DNA of 29,854 nt, taken from positions 1-29,854 of the IMG/VR virus record IMGVR_UViG_3300036814_000330; one strand, written 5' to 3'. Source of the stretch: a virus. Positions 23,322 to 29,083 of this stretch are shown one piece after another; position 1 is the stretch's first letter, and each line of letters starts with the position of its first letter. The notes under the pieces are model-generated. The model did not search any database and was not told where the DNA came from. It worked only from the letters and a program-made list of their open reading frames with translations. The position numbers were made by a program, and so were the translations under genes.

Positions 23322-23567
23322 TTATTGCGTAGTAACTTTCTTGTTCGGTATCCCGATCCTAGTGCAGGACTTGATCCCGTCGGAGCGGTGGCGCTTGACC
23401 ATCTGCATTTCGACGTTCTTCCGATCCCGCTCGGAGTAGAACTGGATCACCTTGTATTCCACAGGGCGGTGACAGACCGGGCAGAACGACCGAGTGCGGG
23501 TATGTCTGGGCTGCTCGCCCTCGCCTTCGCAGCAGATTTTTTCCATCTGAGGAGTGTAGCTGCTCAT
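23322..23567 (-). CDS. Small zinc-ribbon phage protein
   Basis: 81 residues from an ATG at 23567 that overlaps the previous stop (ATGA). The longer frame back to 23699 would run inside that gene and is rejected. A C-x2-C knuckle (SFCPVCHRPVEYKVIQFY) lies in the middle after a shorter CC pair; the C-terminal third is basic (RHRSDGIKSCTRIGIPNKK). No known family; a small DNA- or RNA-binding role is possible. The hairpin after it may end some transcripts. Confidence 0.65.
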   Translation of the reverse strand: MSSYTPQMEKICCEGEGEQPRHTRTRSFCPVCHRPVEYKVIQFYSERDRKNVEMQMVKRHRSDGIKSCTRIGIPNKKVTTQ

Positions 23568-23854
23568 TTGGGAACCCACTCGGTAAATGTCCGGACGACC
23601 GCTGCATCTCGTTCGTCGAGCATATCGACAAATTCGTTGTACCCTGGCATTAATTGCCATCCGTCCTCGTCTGCCGAGTCGAGGAGCGCTTCGTAACACG
23701 GGTATCTGTGCGCCTTTAGAACGAAATACCCGTCGTTATCTGGGTGATCCCACGGTTTCAGTTGTTGCCAGACGTACTCCTCGCCAGACGGGATCATTCG
23801 CTCGCAGAGGGTGCATTGATGGTTCTTGTTTGCGATCCGTGTTAGGTGAGCCAT
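23564..23854 (-). CDS. Small zinc-finger-like phage protein
   Basis: 96 residues from an ATG at 23854. The N-terminus MAHLTRIANKNHQCTLCERM holds a C-x2-C pair followed by IPSGEEYVWQQ, and HRYPCYEAL later supplies H and C for a possible zinc site. This 'hqCtlCer.I..Geey' pattern is common in phage and bacterial zinc-finger proteins of unknown role. The acidic tail (LDSADEDGWQLMP, FVDMLDERD) is helical. Its start lies within the end of the 41-residue membrane gene (13-base overlap). Confidence 0.72.
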   Translation of the reverse strand: MAHLTRIANKNHQCTLCERMIPSGEEYVWQQLKPWDHPDNDGYFVLKAHRYPCYEALLDSADEDGWQLMPGYNEFVDMLDERDAAVVRTFTEWVPK

Positions 23855-23967
23855 ACGAAGAACCCCACGTACGCCGAGACGATCAGGGTGAGTGCCGGTA
23901 TCCAGAACGCTAGGAGCTTCCAGCCATGCCAGCGATCGACGGGGTGTTTGTATCTACTTCGTTTCAT
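23842..23967 (-). CDS. 41-residue single-helix membrane protein
   Basis: A frame of 41 residues from an ATG at 23967 that overlaps the exonuclease stop (ATGA), with its end 13 bases inside the next gene. The basic N-terminus (MKRSRYKHPVDRWHGWK) is followed by a hydrophobic run of 23-24 residues (LLAFWIPALTLIVSAYVGFF and VWL) to the end, so it would be N-in with one membrane span. Stop/start coupling on the upstream side supports a real gene. Size and layout fit a small holin-like or toxin-like inner-membrane protein, but no family is recognised. Confidence 0.68.
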   Translation of the reverse strand: MKRSRYKHPVDRWHGWKLLAFWIPALTLIVSAYVGFFVWLT

Positions 23968-24677
23968 TTCCAGCCCTCGTGATCCCGCAGAGGCCAGCCC
24001 GTTTCGATAACGATTCGCTCCCCGGTCGCCTCGTCCTTACGACCGGAGCCGTCAAAGTACCGCTGGAGCTCGAACTGCTGGCGTCTCGCCCAGAGTTCTT
24101 GATCCATACCCGAGCCGGTCTGCATCGCCGGGTACTTACGTGCCATCGCCCGGGCTATCGCTACGCACTCCGCAGCGTCCGCTCGGGCTGTGTGTGCCTC
24201 CAGGTTCTCCGGAAGCCCGTAGATCCCGGCGACTTTCCCCTGCTTCCTCATGCCTCGACCCTTGCGGTATTTATCGAAGTGCCGATCGCAGACAAGCGGG
24301 TCGATGATACGAGCGTCGTCGAGATCCCAATCGAGGCCGAATTGTTCCATTTTTGAGCGGAGGAAAGTCCAGTCGAATTGAGCGTTGAAAATCACTATCG
24401 GGGTCTTGGCTTCCACTATCTCCCGGAGGTACATCGCAAGTTCGGTAATCCCGCGTTCCTCCGGCATCGCTCCGGCGACCATTTCGTCGGTGATGCCGTG
24501 GATATCCGAGTTGGTGATCGGGACTCCCGGATTGACAAGTCGCTCGAAGCCCTGCACACCGTCTCGGACAGTCGAGAAGTCGATCCCGATTTGAATTATG
24601 TGATCGGAGAACGGGTCGACTCCCGTTGTTTCTAGGTCGAATCCGACCAGCGGTCCCTCGTACCATGCTTCCGTCAT
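23964..24677 (-). CDS. DnaQ-like 3'-5' exonuclease
   Basis: 237 residues from an ATG at 24677 (ATGA overlap). It carries the DEDDh exonuclease set: GFDLETTG at 12-19 (D14, E16), NAQFDWTFL at 98-106 (D102), and AHTARADA at 161-168 (H162, D167), with the conserved HGITDEMV segment at 60-67. The family includes the proofreading subunit of DNA polymerase III. The C-terminal 60 residues (ELWARRQQFELQRYFDGSGR and on) are an extension without a clear match. A proofreading, recombination or RNA-degradation role is possible; no polymerase gene lies in this window. Confidence 0.9.
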   Translation of the reverse strand: MTEAWYEGPLVGFDLETTGVDPFSDHIIQIGIDFSTVRDGVQGFERLVNPGVPITNSDIHGITDEMVAGAMPEERGITELAMYLREIVEAKTPIVIFNAQFDWTFLRSKMEQFGLDWDLDDARIIDPLVCDRHFDKYRKGRGMRKQGKVAGIYGLPENLEAHTARADAAECVAIARAMARKYPAMQTGSGMDQELWARRQQFELQRYFDGSGRKDEATGERIVIETGWPLRDHEGWK

Positions 24678-24928
24678 ACCAACGCCTCCAAAGCTACGTT
24701 CCTGAATTCTTGTTCGTTTGAGTCCTTAGAGATGCGCTCGAGAGCAGCCTTCATCTTCAGGATTTTCAGCGTCATTTCAACGACGGTGTTTTCGCCCTTG
24801 ACGGCTAGCCCCTCGTTAAGAATGTGCTGCCTCCCTTTGTACTCCATAATCGTTCCGGGACGGATCAAAGTTCCCGGAGCTAGGATCGCAAATTCAGCCG
24901 GATCCATATCATCGAATGGAGTTGCCAT
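24674..24928 (-). CDS. Small helical phage protein
   Basis: 84 residues from an ATG at 24928 joined to the previous stop by TAATG and to the exonuclease by ATGA; a longer frame to 25054 runs through the previous gene and is rejected. It starts MATPFDDMDPAEFAILAPGT, has a short beta part (LIRPGTIMEYKGRQHILNEG) and a helical end (VVEMTLKILKMKAALERISK). No family recognised. Coupling on both sides suggests it works with the exonuclease region or is simply part of the early set. Confidence 0.65.
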   Translation of the reverse strand: MATPFDDMDPAEFAILAPGTLIRPGTIMEYKGRQHILNEGLAVKGENTVVEMTLKILKMKAALERISKDSNEQEFRNVALEALV

Positions 24929-25215
24929 TACTTTTCGTCCTCCTCGAATTCGCATAGATAGTTTCGTGCCGTCCCGTCCTGAACAGCAGCGTGGCACATA
25001 GCGCAGATCTTCTCGCCGTCGACCGTGAAGTGCGGAGCCTGCGAGTGTCCACAATGACGGCAGAGGCCGACGGGCTCGACCCCTTTGGCGAGCTTCCGCT
25101 CTCGATAAGCCCTCGCTTCTCTCGGCGACTTCACGCCGATTGGCCGATAAGCTTTTTTGCCCCTGTTCCCATGAACCGCCGGAGCGGAGAAGCTGTTGTT
25201 TGGGCTACCTGGCAT
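24928..25215 (-). CDS. Small zinc-ribbon phage protein
   Basis: 95 residues from an ATG at 25215. The N-terminal half is basic and proline-rich (NRGKKAYRPIGVKSPREARA). A zinc ribbon follows, C-x2-C in VGLCRHCGHSQAPHF and C-x2-C in KICAMCHAAVQ, and the end is acidic. This is a plausible four-cysteine zinc ribbon for nucleic-acid binding. It overlaps the 54-residue gene by 11 bases and joins the next gene by TAATG. Confidence 0.68.
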   Translation of the reverse strand: MPGSPNNSFSAPAVHGNRGKKAYRPIGVKSPREARAYRERKLAKGVEPVGLCRHCGHSQAPHFTVDGEKICAMCHAAVQDGTARNYLCEFEEDEK

Positions 25216-25369
25216 TGGATGGTTCCTCCGGGGCTACCTGGTCGAGGAGGGATGCCGTGAGTACCAGGTCAACCTCCGAAGTAAATTCGTGTACGTGGGT
25301 GGTGTTCTTGTGGAACTCCTCGAACCTCCCGCAGATCCCGTCGGCGTACATGTAAAAACAGATCTTCAT
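25205..25369 (-). CDS. 54-residue small phage protein
   Basis: A 54-residue frame (MKICFYMYADGICGRFEEFH, then KNTTHVHEFTSEVDLVLTAS) from an ATG at 25369 that overlaps the stop of the previous gene by ATGA and runs 11 bases into the next. The tiny size, coupling on the upstream side and lack of any competing gene support it. Two cysteines lie near the start. Function unknown. Confidence 0.55.
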   Translation of the reverse strand: MKICFYMYADGICGRFEEFHKNTTHVHEFTSEVDLVLTASLLDQVAPEEPSNAR

Positions 25370-25797
25370 ATCACCTTCTCCACTTTCTGCTTCTCGAGCA
25401 GAGCACGAGCGGGTTCGATCAAGTGGTCGGGAACGACGGTGATATAGAAAGCCTCCTCATCGTCAACAGCATCAACAATGTCGGTCAACTTCTGCGAGCA
25501 CTCAGCCCACCGACCCATCGCTTTCAGAGCGATGTCAGCATTCTCTCCCGCGATACGGCGGGCGTTGGCGAGTATCTCCTCGGGCTCTCGCGGGTACTCG
25601 AACAAGTCGTACACAGGCATAACGTGTTCGAGGATATCGGTTAGATCCTCATACGTCGGTCGCTCGCATCGTTCCGGGTGATTCTGTGGGCAAGTGCAAT
25701 CGACGTGGCCCGATCGGTACGGCTGGGCGCAGTTGCGGCACACGTCCATATCGAATCGGCTGTCGCCGTTGGTCATAGTCCACTTCTTAATTCCCAT
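25366..25797 (-). CDS. Phage protein with N-terminal zinc knuckle
   Basis: 143 residues from an ATG at 25797 (TAATG with the 34-residue gene). A cysteine set at the N-terminus (DVCRNCAQPYRSGHVDCTCP, then RCERP) can bind zinc. The rest is helical and acidic (ILANARRIAGENADIALKAM, SQKLTDIVDAVDDEEAF), with a late strand VVPDHLIEPARALLEKQKVE. No family known to me. Part of the early small-gene run. Confidence 0.65.
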   Translation of the reverse strand: MGIKKWTMTNGDSRFDMDVCRNCAQPYRSGHVDCTCPQNHPERCERPTYEDLTDILEHVMPVYDLFEYPREPEEILANARRIAGENADIALKAMGRWAECSQKLTDIVDAVDDEEAFYITVVPDHLIEPARALLEKQKVEKVI

Positions 25798-25901
25798 TAC
25801 TTTGATTCCTCGGATTCTTTGCAGGGATATTCGTCCCCATTTTTGATGTAAGAGATAGCGCTGTCGATATCTTCTTGCGTTACGTCGTCGGGGAGAATCA
25901 T
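25797..25901 (-). CDS. 34-residue small acidic protein
   Basis: ATG at 25901 overlaps the stop of the 60-residue gene (ATGA); stop TAA overlaps the next start (TAATG). The 34 residues (MILPDDVTQEDIDSAISYIK, NGDEYPCKESEESK) are acidic with one likely helix. Coupling at both ends is the evidence that it is translated. Too short for a family call; antirepressor-like or anti-restriction small proteins can be of this size, but that is speculation. Confidence 0.55.
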   Translation of the reverse strand: MILPDDVTQEDIDSAISYIKNGDEYPCKESEESK

Positions 25902-26080
25902 TCGATCTCCACCAGATTCACCACGACGACCGAGTCGCAATCACCGCACTCGATTTCCGTGCCGTTGCGAACGTAGCCGTCGTCGCTGATGTAGCTATGC
26001 TCGTCCGGAGCGCAACGCTGCGCTTCTCTCGGCTCCCGGTTAGCGTCATGACGAGCCTGAGCTGCGTCGAAATTTGTCAT
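25898..26080 (-). CDS. 60-residue cysteine-containing protein, first of small-gene run
   Basis: 60 residues from an ATG at 26080 with a strong GAGGTG ribosome site at 5-base spacing. It has C23 and H29 (RCAPDEHSYISDDGY) and C45-x2-C48 (IECGDCDSVVVVNLVEIE), enough for one zinc site. It opens a run of small genes behind a candidate promoter and follows the Mom-like gene. Phage Mu controls mom translation through the small zinc protein Com, but Com precedes mom there and the resemblance here is only in size and cysteines. Confidence 0.68.
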   Translation of the reverse strand: MTNFDAAQARHDANREPREAQRCAPDEHSYISDDGYVRNGTEIECGDCDSVVVVNLVEIE

Positions 26081-26098
26081 TTTGTCACCTCGTATCGA

Positions 26099-26128
26099 AT
26101 CATATAGTAAGTGTCTACCGTTTGTCTA
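26099..26128 (-). promoter_or_regulatory. Candidate sigma70-type promoter before the small-gene run
   Basis: On the minus strand TAGACA (26128-26123) and TATGAT (26104-26099) stand 18 bases apart; each matches the consensus at 5 of 6 positions. GGTAGACA is repeated 11 bases downstream (26119-26112), one helical turn, which may be an operator. The gap lies between the Mom-like gene stop and the 60-residue gene. Confidence 0.42.
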
Positions 26129-26136
26129 CCTAAAGA

Positions 26137-26745
26137 TTACAACCATTTGACCCATCTGTCTTTGGGGGCTGTCTTGATTCGTTGCATGTTGAGGGCATCC
26201 CTTGATTCAGAAACGTGTATTCCGTTGCGCCTTGCATGCCGATAGGCGAACCGTCGATGCCTCACTTTCCCGTCTAGCCCCACGAGGTGAACTTCTGCTT
26301 GCGTGGCCCCCATGTGGGTGAAGCTAGCAGCACGATAAATACCACCGGAATGCCCCTGCTCGGGGTCACTGAACGCCACCACGCATTTGATGCCTTGCTT
26401 CTTCAATGCTTTGTTGCACATGGATATGAATTTGGTCAGAGGTAAATCATCCCTGCGTGGCTCAACCCTGCATAGTCGTTTTAGTTCAACCAGTTGATCT
26501 ATTCGCAACTCTCGCCCCGATTCACGAGCAATGAATTCAGCTTGATAGGGATTCACCCCGATACCGTAATCAGCAACGGCGTATAAAACATCACCGAACA
26601 TATCTTTAGTTTCAATGAGCGTGTCTGGTGTCGATGGTAGTCGTATTCCAAAAAACTGATTCTGTCCTGTCGGGACACGTTCAGAGTAGTGCCATCGTTC
26701 GATGAACGGGCGTGCTGTTTCGAGATTGATTTCAGTTGCGTTCAC
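26137..26745 (-). CDS. Mom-like DNA adenine modification protein
   Basis: 202 residues from a GTG at 26745 with GGGAG upstream. The signature is that of the Mom family of GNAT-fold proteins, which in phage Mu convert adenine in DNA to a methylcarbamoyl form that blocks restriction: WHYSERVPTG early (18-27), DQLVELKRLCRVEP (ELKRLC at 87-92), FISMCNKALKKQG, and AFSDPEQGHSGGIYRAASFT (124-143, the 'vsfaD ... GH-x-G-x-IY-A-x-x-F' core), ending in DRWVKWL. No Com gene is recognised, but this gene sits behind the helicase and the window also encodes two methyltransferases. Mom-like proteins with varied substrates exist, so the modification is an inference. Confidence 0.76.
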   Translation of the reverse strand: MNATEINLETARPFIERWHYSERVPTGQNQFFGIRLPSTPDTLIETKDMFGDVLYAVADYGIGVNPYQAEFIARESGRELRIDQLVELKRLCRVEPRRDDLPLTKFISMCNKALKKQGIKCVVAFSDPEQGHSGGIYRAASFTHMGATQAEVHLVGLDGKVRHRRFAYRHARRNGIHVSESRDALNMQRIKTAPKDRWVKWL

Positions 26746-26747
26746 CT

Positions 26748-28373
26748 CTAACTCCCTAACTGAATTGCTGTCTGACTGCTCGCACCCGCGAGAATCAGCG
26801 TTTCTTTAGCCCTCGTCATGCCGACATAGAACTGCCGGATAGTCGAGGCTTTACCCCGAGGCGTCTGGATCGACTGGTAGCCCAGCCTCGAAACGTCCGG
26901 GAACAAATAAACCACGTCAGCCTCACCGCCCTTGACCGAGTGGACCGTACCTATCTGGATCTGCGGAGTCTTATTGATCGCCTCAGGGCCGAACTTCGAC
27001 AAGACTTTCACAGCGTAGTCGACGTTCGCTCCGGCTTTCATGTGATTCTGAAACCACCCCGGATCACCCGCCTCGATGTTATAAGCCATCACCGGGTCAG
27101 ACTTCGGATCGAAGTATTCCTCCAGCATTTCCACCGTGAAGCCCTGCATCGGGTCTAGCTCGTCGAGCCTCGTCCTCGCATTCCGCTTCAGCACTCGGGC
27201 TAACGCCTGAGTCCAGACCTGAACGTCGCCGACCGACCACGGATTCACATACTGTTCCGTCTCGAGCATCGGAGCGATGTACGCCCGGAACTTGTCGAGC
27301 GTCGTTGTCCCCCTGGCCGTCGGATTCAGTGGGTTCCAATCCGTCCGAGCTCGGTACGGATTGTGGAACGGAATCCCGAGAGCCCTCATTTCATTTTTGA
27401 GCGGGTCGATCATGTAAGCGCAGGCCGTAAGGAACATCACCGACTTACCCTCGTCGATGTACTTCTGTGCGTCTCGCAGCAGCCCGGCGGGATCCCGAAG
27501 CGACGTCGCCAGCTTCCGGACTTCGCCCGGCTCGTCCGTCGGCCAATACTCGACCGGCTCTCGACCAGGTATCCGCTCGATCCAGTCAATAGCTTTAGCC
27601 CAGACCGCATGAGGAAGCCGATACGACTGCGTTAGAACGAGTTTATTTTCTTCCGGGAGATCCACATCAAAGAACGCCTCGGGATCTGACCCTCGCCACT
27701 CGTAGAGGTTCTGGTCCGGATCCCCGACGATTACCAGCCGTTCGACTCCTCGCATGGCGGAGCCCCACTTCCGAACAAGGTCGAGCTCGAGCCGGTCGTG
27801 GTCTTGAGCCTCGTCGACGAACATAACTTTCGGCATCCCCGGAGCCTGATAAGAGTCTCGCCCTGCGAAGTCGATTAGATCCGTCCAGTCGAGGACGCCG
27901 AGATCTTCCTTCCACGCCGTCCACGTAGCATTGAACCGCCTGGCCGTCGCCGGTAACTCGTCGAGCGGACTCTTGCGAGCTCTCGCCATGTTGACCTGTG
28001 CGAAATGCTTGTCGCCTGCCATGCTTCCACCGACCGAATCGAAGCCGTCGTCCTTGCTGGAGACCCCGCCCGGAACCGTTAGCGCATAGCTCGGGTTCTC
28101 TTTATTCCAGACTTCCACATGCTCACGAGTCTCAGCGAGTTCCGGGTAGCCGAGCGCCCTGAGTGCGTGAGCATGGAGCGTTCCGATCCGGTCGGGATTG
28201 ATAGGAACGTCCCTCCCTGCCACTTCTGCAGCAGCCGTCCGGGTCAGGCTCGTAACCATCACAGCTTCGGAGCCGTATTTCTGCGCCGCTTTCGTAACCT
28301 CTTTGGAGAGGAAAGTTGTCTTGCCGCAACCAGGACTCCCGATCACTCGGAATTCATTACTCTCTTGGATCAT
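26748..28373 (-). CDS. UvrD/Rep-family SF1 DNA helicase
   Basis: I use the ATG at 28373 (541 residues) because GGAGGA lies 4 bases before it and MIQESNEFRVIGSPGCGKTT starts at the fold; the frame is open to 28403. Helicase motifs are Walker A GSPGCGKT at 12-19, Ia TSLTRTAAAEV at 41-51, II FVDEAQD at 185-191, III VGDPDQNLYEW at 216-226, IV SYRLP, V IGTVHSVKGGEADVV from about 474, and VI FYVGMTRAKE at 515-524. All are intact. It belongs to SF1A helicases that move 3'-5' on single-stranded DNA; it may act in phage replication or recombination. The region 270-470 is shorter than in bacterial UvrD. Confidence 0.93.
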   Translation of the reverse strand: MIQESNEFRVIGSPGCGKTTFLSKEVTKAAQKYGSEAVMVTSLTRTAAAEVAGRDVPINPDRIGTLHAHALRALGYPELAETREHVEVWNKENPSYALTVPGGVSSKDDGFDSVGGSMAGDKHFAQVNMARARKSPLDELPATARRFNATWTAWKEDLGVLDWTDLIDFAGRDSYQAPGMPKVMFVDEAQDHDRLELDLVRKWGSAMRGVERLVIVGDPDQNLYEWRGSDPEAFFDVDLPEENKLVLTQSYRLPHAVWAKAIDWIERIPGREPVEYWPTDEPGEVRKLATSLRDPAGLLRDAQKYIDEGKSVMFLTACAYMIDPLKNEMRALGIPFHNPYRARTDWNPLNPTARGTTTLDKFRAYIAPMLETEQYVNPWSVGDVQVWTQALARVLKRNARTRLDELDPMQGFTVEMLEEYFDPKSDPVMAYNIEAGDPGWFQNHMKAGANVDYAVKVLSKFGPEAINKTPQIQIGTVHSVKGGEADVVYLFPDVSRLGYQSIQTPRGKASTIRQFYVGMTRAKETLILAGASSQTAIQLGS

Positions 28374-28495
28374 ATGTTCCTCCGCTGATCCACACCGAAA
28401 CATCGCCTTATGTTAAGCAAATGTGGTCGTTGAGTTCCTGAAAATTCCCGGTGTTGCTGAGCAGTTTCGTGGTTTTGTATCCCTTTAATCGATTT

Positions 28496-28561
28496 GTCTC
28501 CCCTAATGTTTTTATACTGCGAGGGGATACATTTTGAACTCATGTCTCCCCTGTCTCCCCT
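28496..28561 (-). repeat. Three direct repeats AGGGGAGAC
   Basis: On the minus strand AGGGGAGAC occurs at 28561-28553 and 28552-28544 (two copies in tandem) and again at 28504-28496. The first two lie before the candidate -35 box and the third just after the -10 box, a layout expected of a repressor or activator site. They could also be initiator iterons. Confidence 0.6.
28511..28538 (-). promoter_or_regulatory. Candidate promoter of the helicase-Mom unit
   Basis: On the minus strand TTCAAA (28538-28533, 4 of 6 to consensus) and TATAAA (28516-28511, 5 of 6) are separated by 16 bases. It lies between AGGGGAGAC copies and about 140 bases before the helicase start. Confidence 0.38.
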
Positions 28562-28649
28562 GATTCCCGTGTGCGCGTATGTGCGCACACGTATGTGTAA
28601 GGCCGAGTTTCGTCACGACTTCTTGGTCTGTACCTTTACAGATAGCCAT
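28512..28649 (-). CDS. Possible 45-residue coupled ORF
   Basis: An ATG at 28649 overlaps the stop of the DPPY protein (TAATG), the same coupling seen across the window, and opens a 45-residue frame (MAICKGTDQEVVTKLGLTHT ... FKMYPLAV). Only the first 20 residues look protein-like; the rest crosses the hairpin and AGGGGAGAC repeats. No ribosome site is visible. It may be a real small protein, a leader peptide or chance. Confidence 0.28.
   Translation of the reverse strand: MAICKGTDQEVVTKLGLTHTCAHIRAHGNQGRQGRHEFKMYPLAV
28568..28591. promoter_or_regulatory. 9-bp perfect hairpin
   Basis: CGTGTGCGC (28568-28576) and GCGCACACG (28583-28591) pair perfectly around a 6-base loop GTATGT. CGTATGTG is also repeated directly at 28576-28583 and 28590-28597. 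Neither strand shows a U-run, so it is not a standard terminator. A binding site, replication-related cruciform or mRNA element is possible. Confidence 0.6.
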
Positions 28650-29083
28650 TAGAGTTTCATCGCCATCTGTGTCTTTTCAAACACTTGTAAAACTCTGATT
28701 TTTTTCAGTGGACCCATCGTGATTCCAACCATCCCTGTTCGCTTGGCTCCGATGAACCACGAAGTCGGGTATACGTGGGTGTGGAATATGGCTATCTTGC
28801 GAACGGTTCGCCATATCTCAAGTCCCTCGGGTTTATAAAGTCGGTCGTATGGAGGATCCCAATAACCGAACTCGAACTGATCGTCCTCGAACGGAAGATC
28901 AAGCCAGTTGTATCCAGTATTCAAGTCCACATGCACCGGGCCTTCTGGGATTCCGTCTGTGGAACCGAACGACGCATCTGGGGTTCCGAATGTTTCAACT
29001 ATTCGATCCCACATACGAGGGCCGTTCCCCCAATGCTTTGTCATTGGTCGAGGCAGCGCCCAGAAATCGAATGTAACCGTCAC
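28649..29083 (-). CDS. Small protein with orphan DPPY methyltransferase motif
   Basis: 144 residues from an ATG at 29083 (overlaps the previous stop, ATGA). It contains the methyltransferase catalytic motif as FGYWDPPYDRLYKPEGLEIW near 72-91, preceded by VHVDLNTGYNWLDLPFEDDQ that resembles the strand region before motif IV. It lacks a recognisable glycine-rich AdoMet motif (FxGxG), so it is either a minimal or degenerate methyltransferase or a non-enzymatic relative. The end (VGITMGPLKKIRVLQVFEKT) is a plausible final beta strand pair. It is separate from the two full methyltransferases near 21-22 kb. Function uncertain. Confidence 0.6.
   Translation of the reverse strand: MTVTFDFWALPRPMTKHWGNGPRMWDRIVETFGTPDASFGSTDGIPEGPVHVDLNTGYNWLDLPFEDDQFEFGYWDPPYDRLYKPEGLEIWRTVRKIAIFHTHVYPTSWFIGAKRTGMVGITMGPLKKIRVLQVFEKTQMAMKL

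Larger units (their letters stand above)
28374..28648 (-). promoter_or_regulatory. Control region upstream of the helicase gene
   Basis: This 275-base stretch has no confident gene. It holds three copies of AGGGGAGAC, a 9-bp hairpin, a candidate promoter, an A+T-rich core, and the helicase ribosome site CGGAGGA at 28384-28378. It is the longest stretch in the window without a confident gene and separates the upstream genes from the helicase-Mom unit. Confidence 0.5.

Noticed and set aside
28370-28588. 72-residue minus-strand frame ending with ATGA at the helicase start
   Set aside because: It begins at a GTG inside the hairpin arm, runs through the AGGGGAGAC repeats and promoter, and has a sequence without family features. 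The ATGA end is automatic for any frame entering the helicase ATGATC start. I keep it only as a weak possibility.
28568-28591. Perfect hairpin as a Rho-independent terminator
   Set aside because: No U-run follows on either strand, so I list it as a regulatory element instead.
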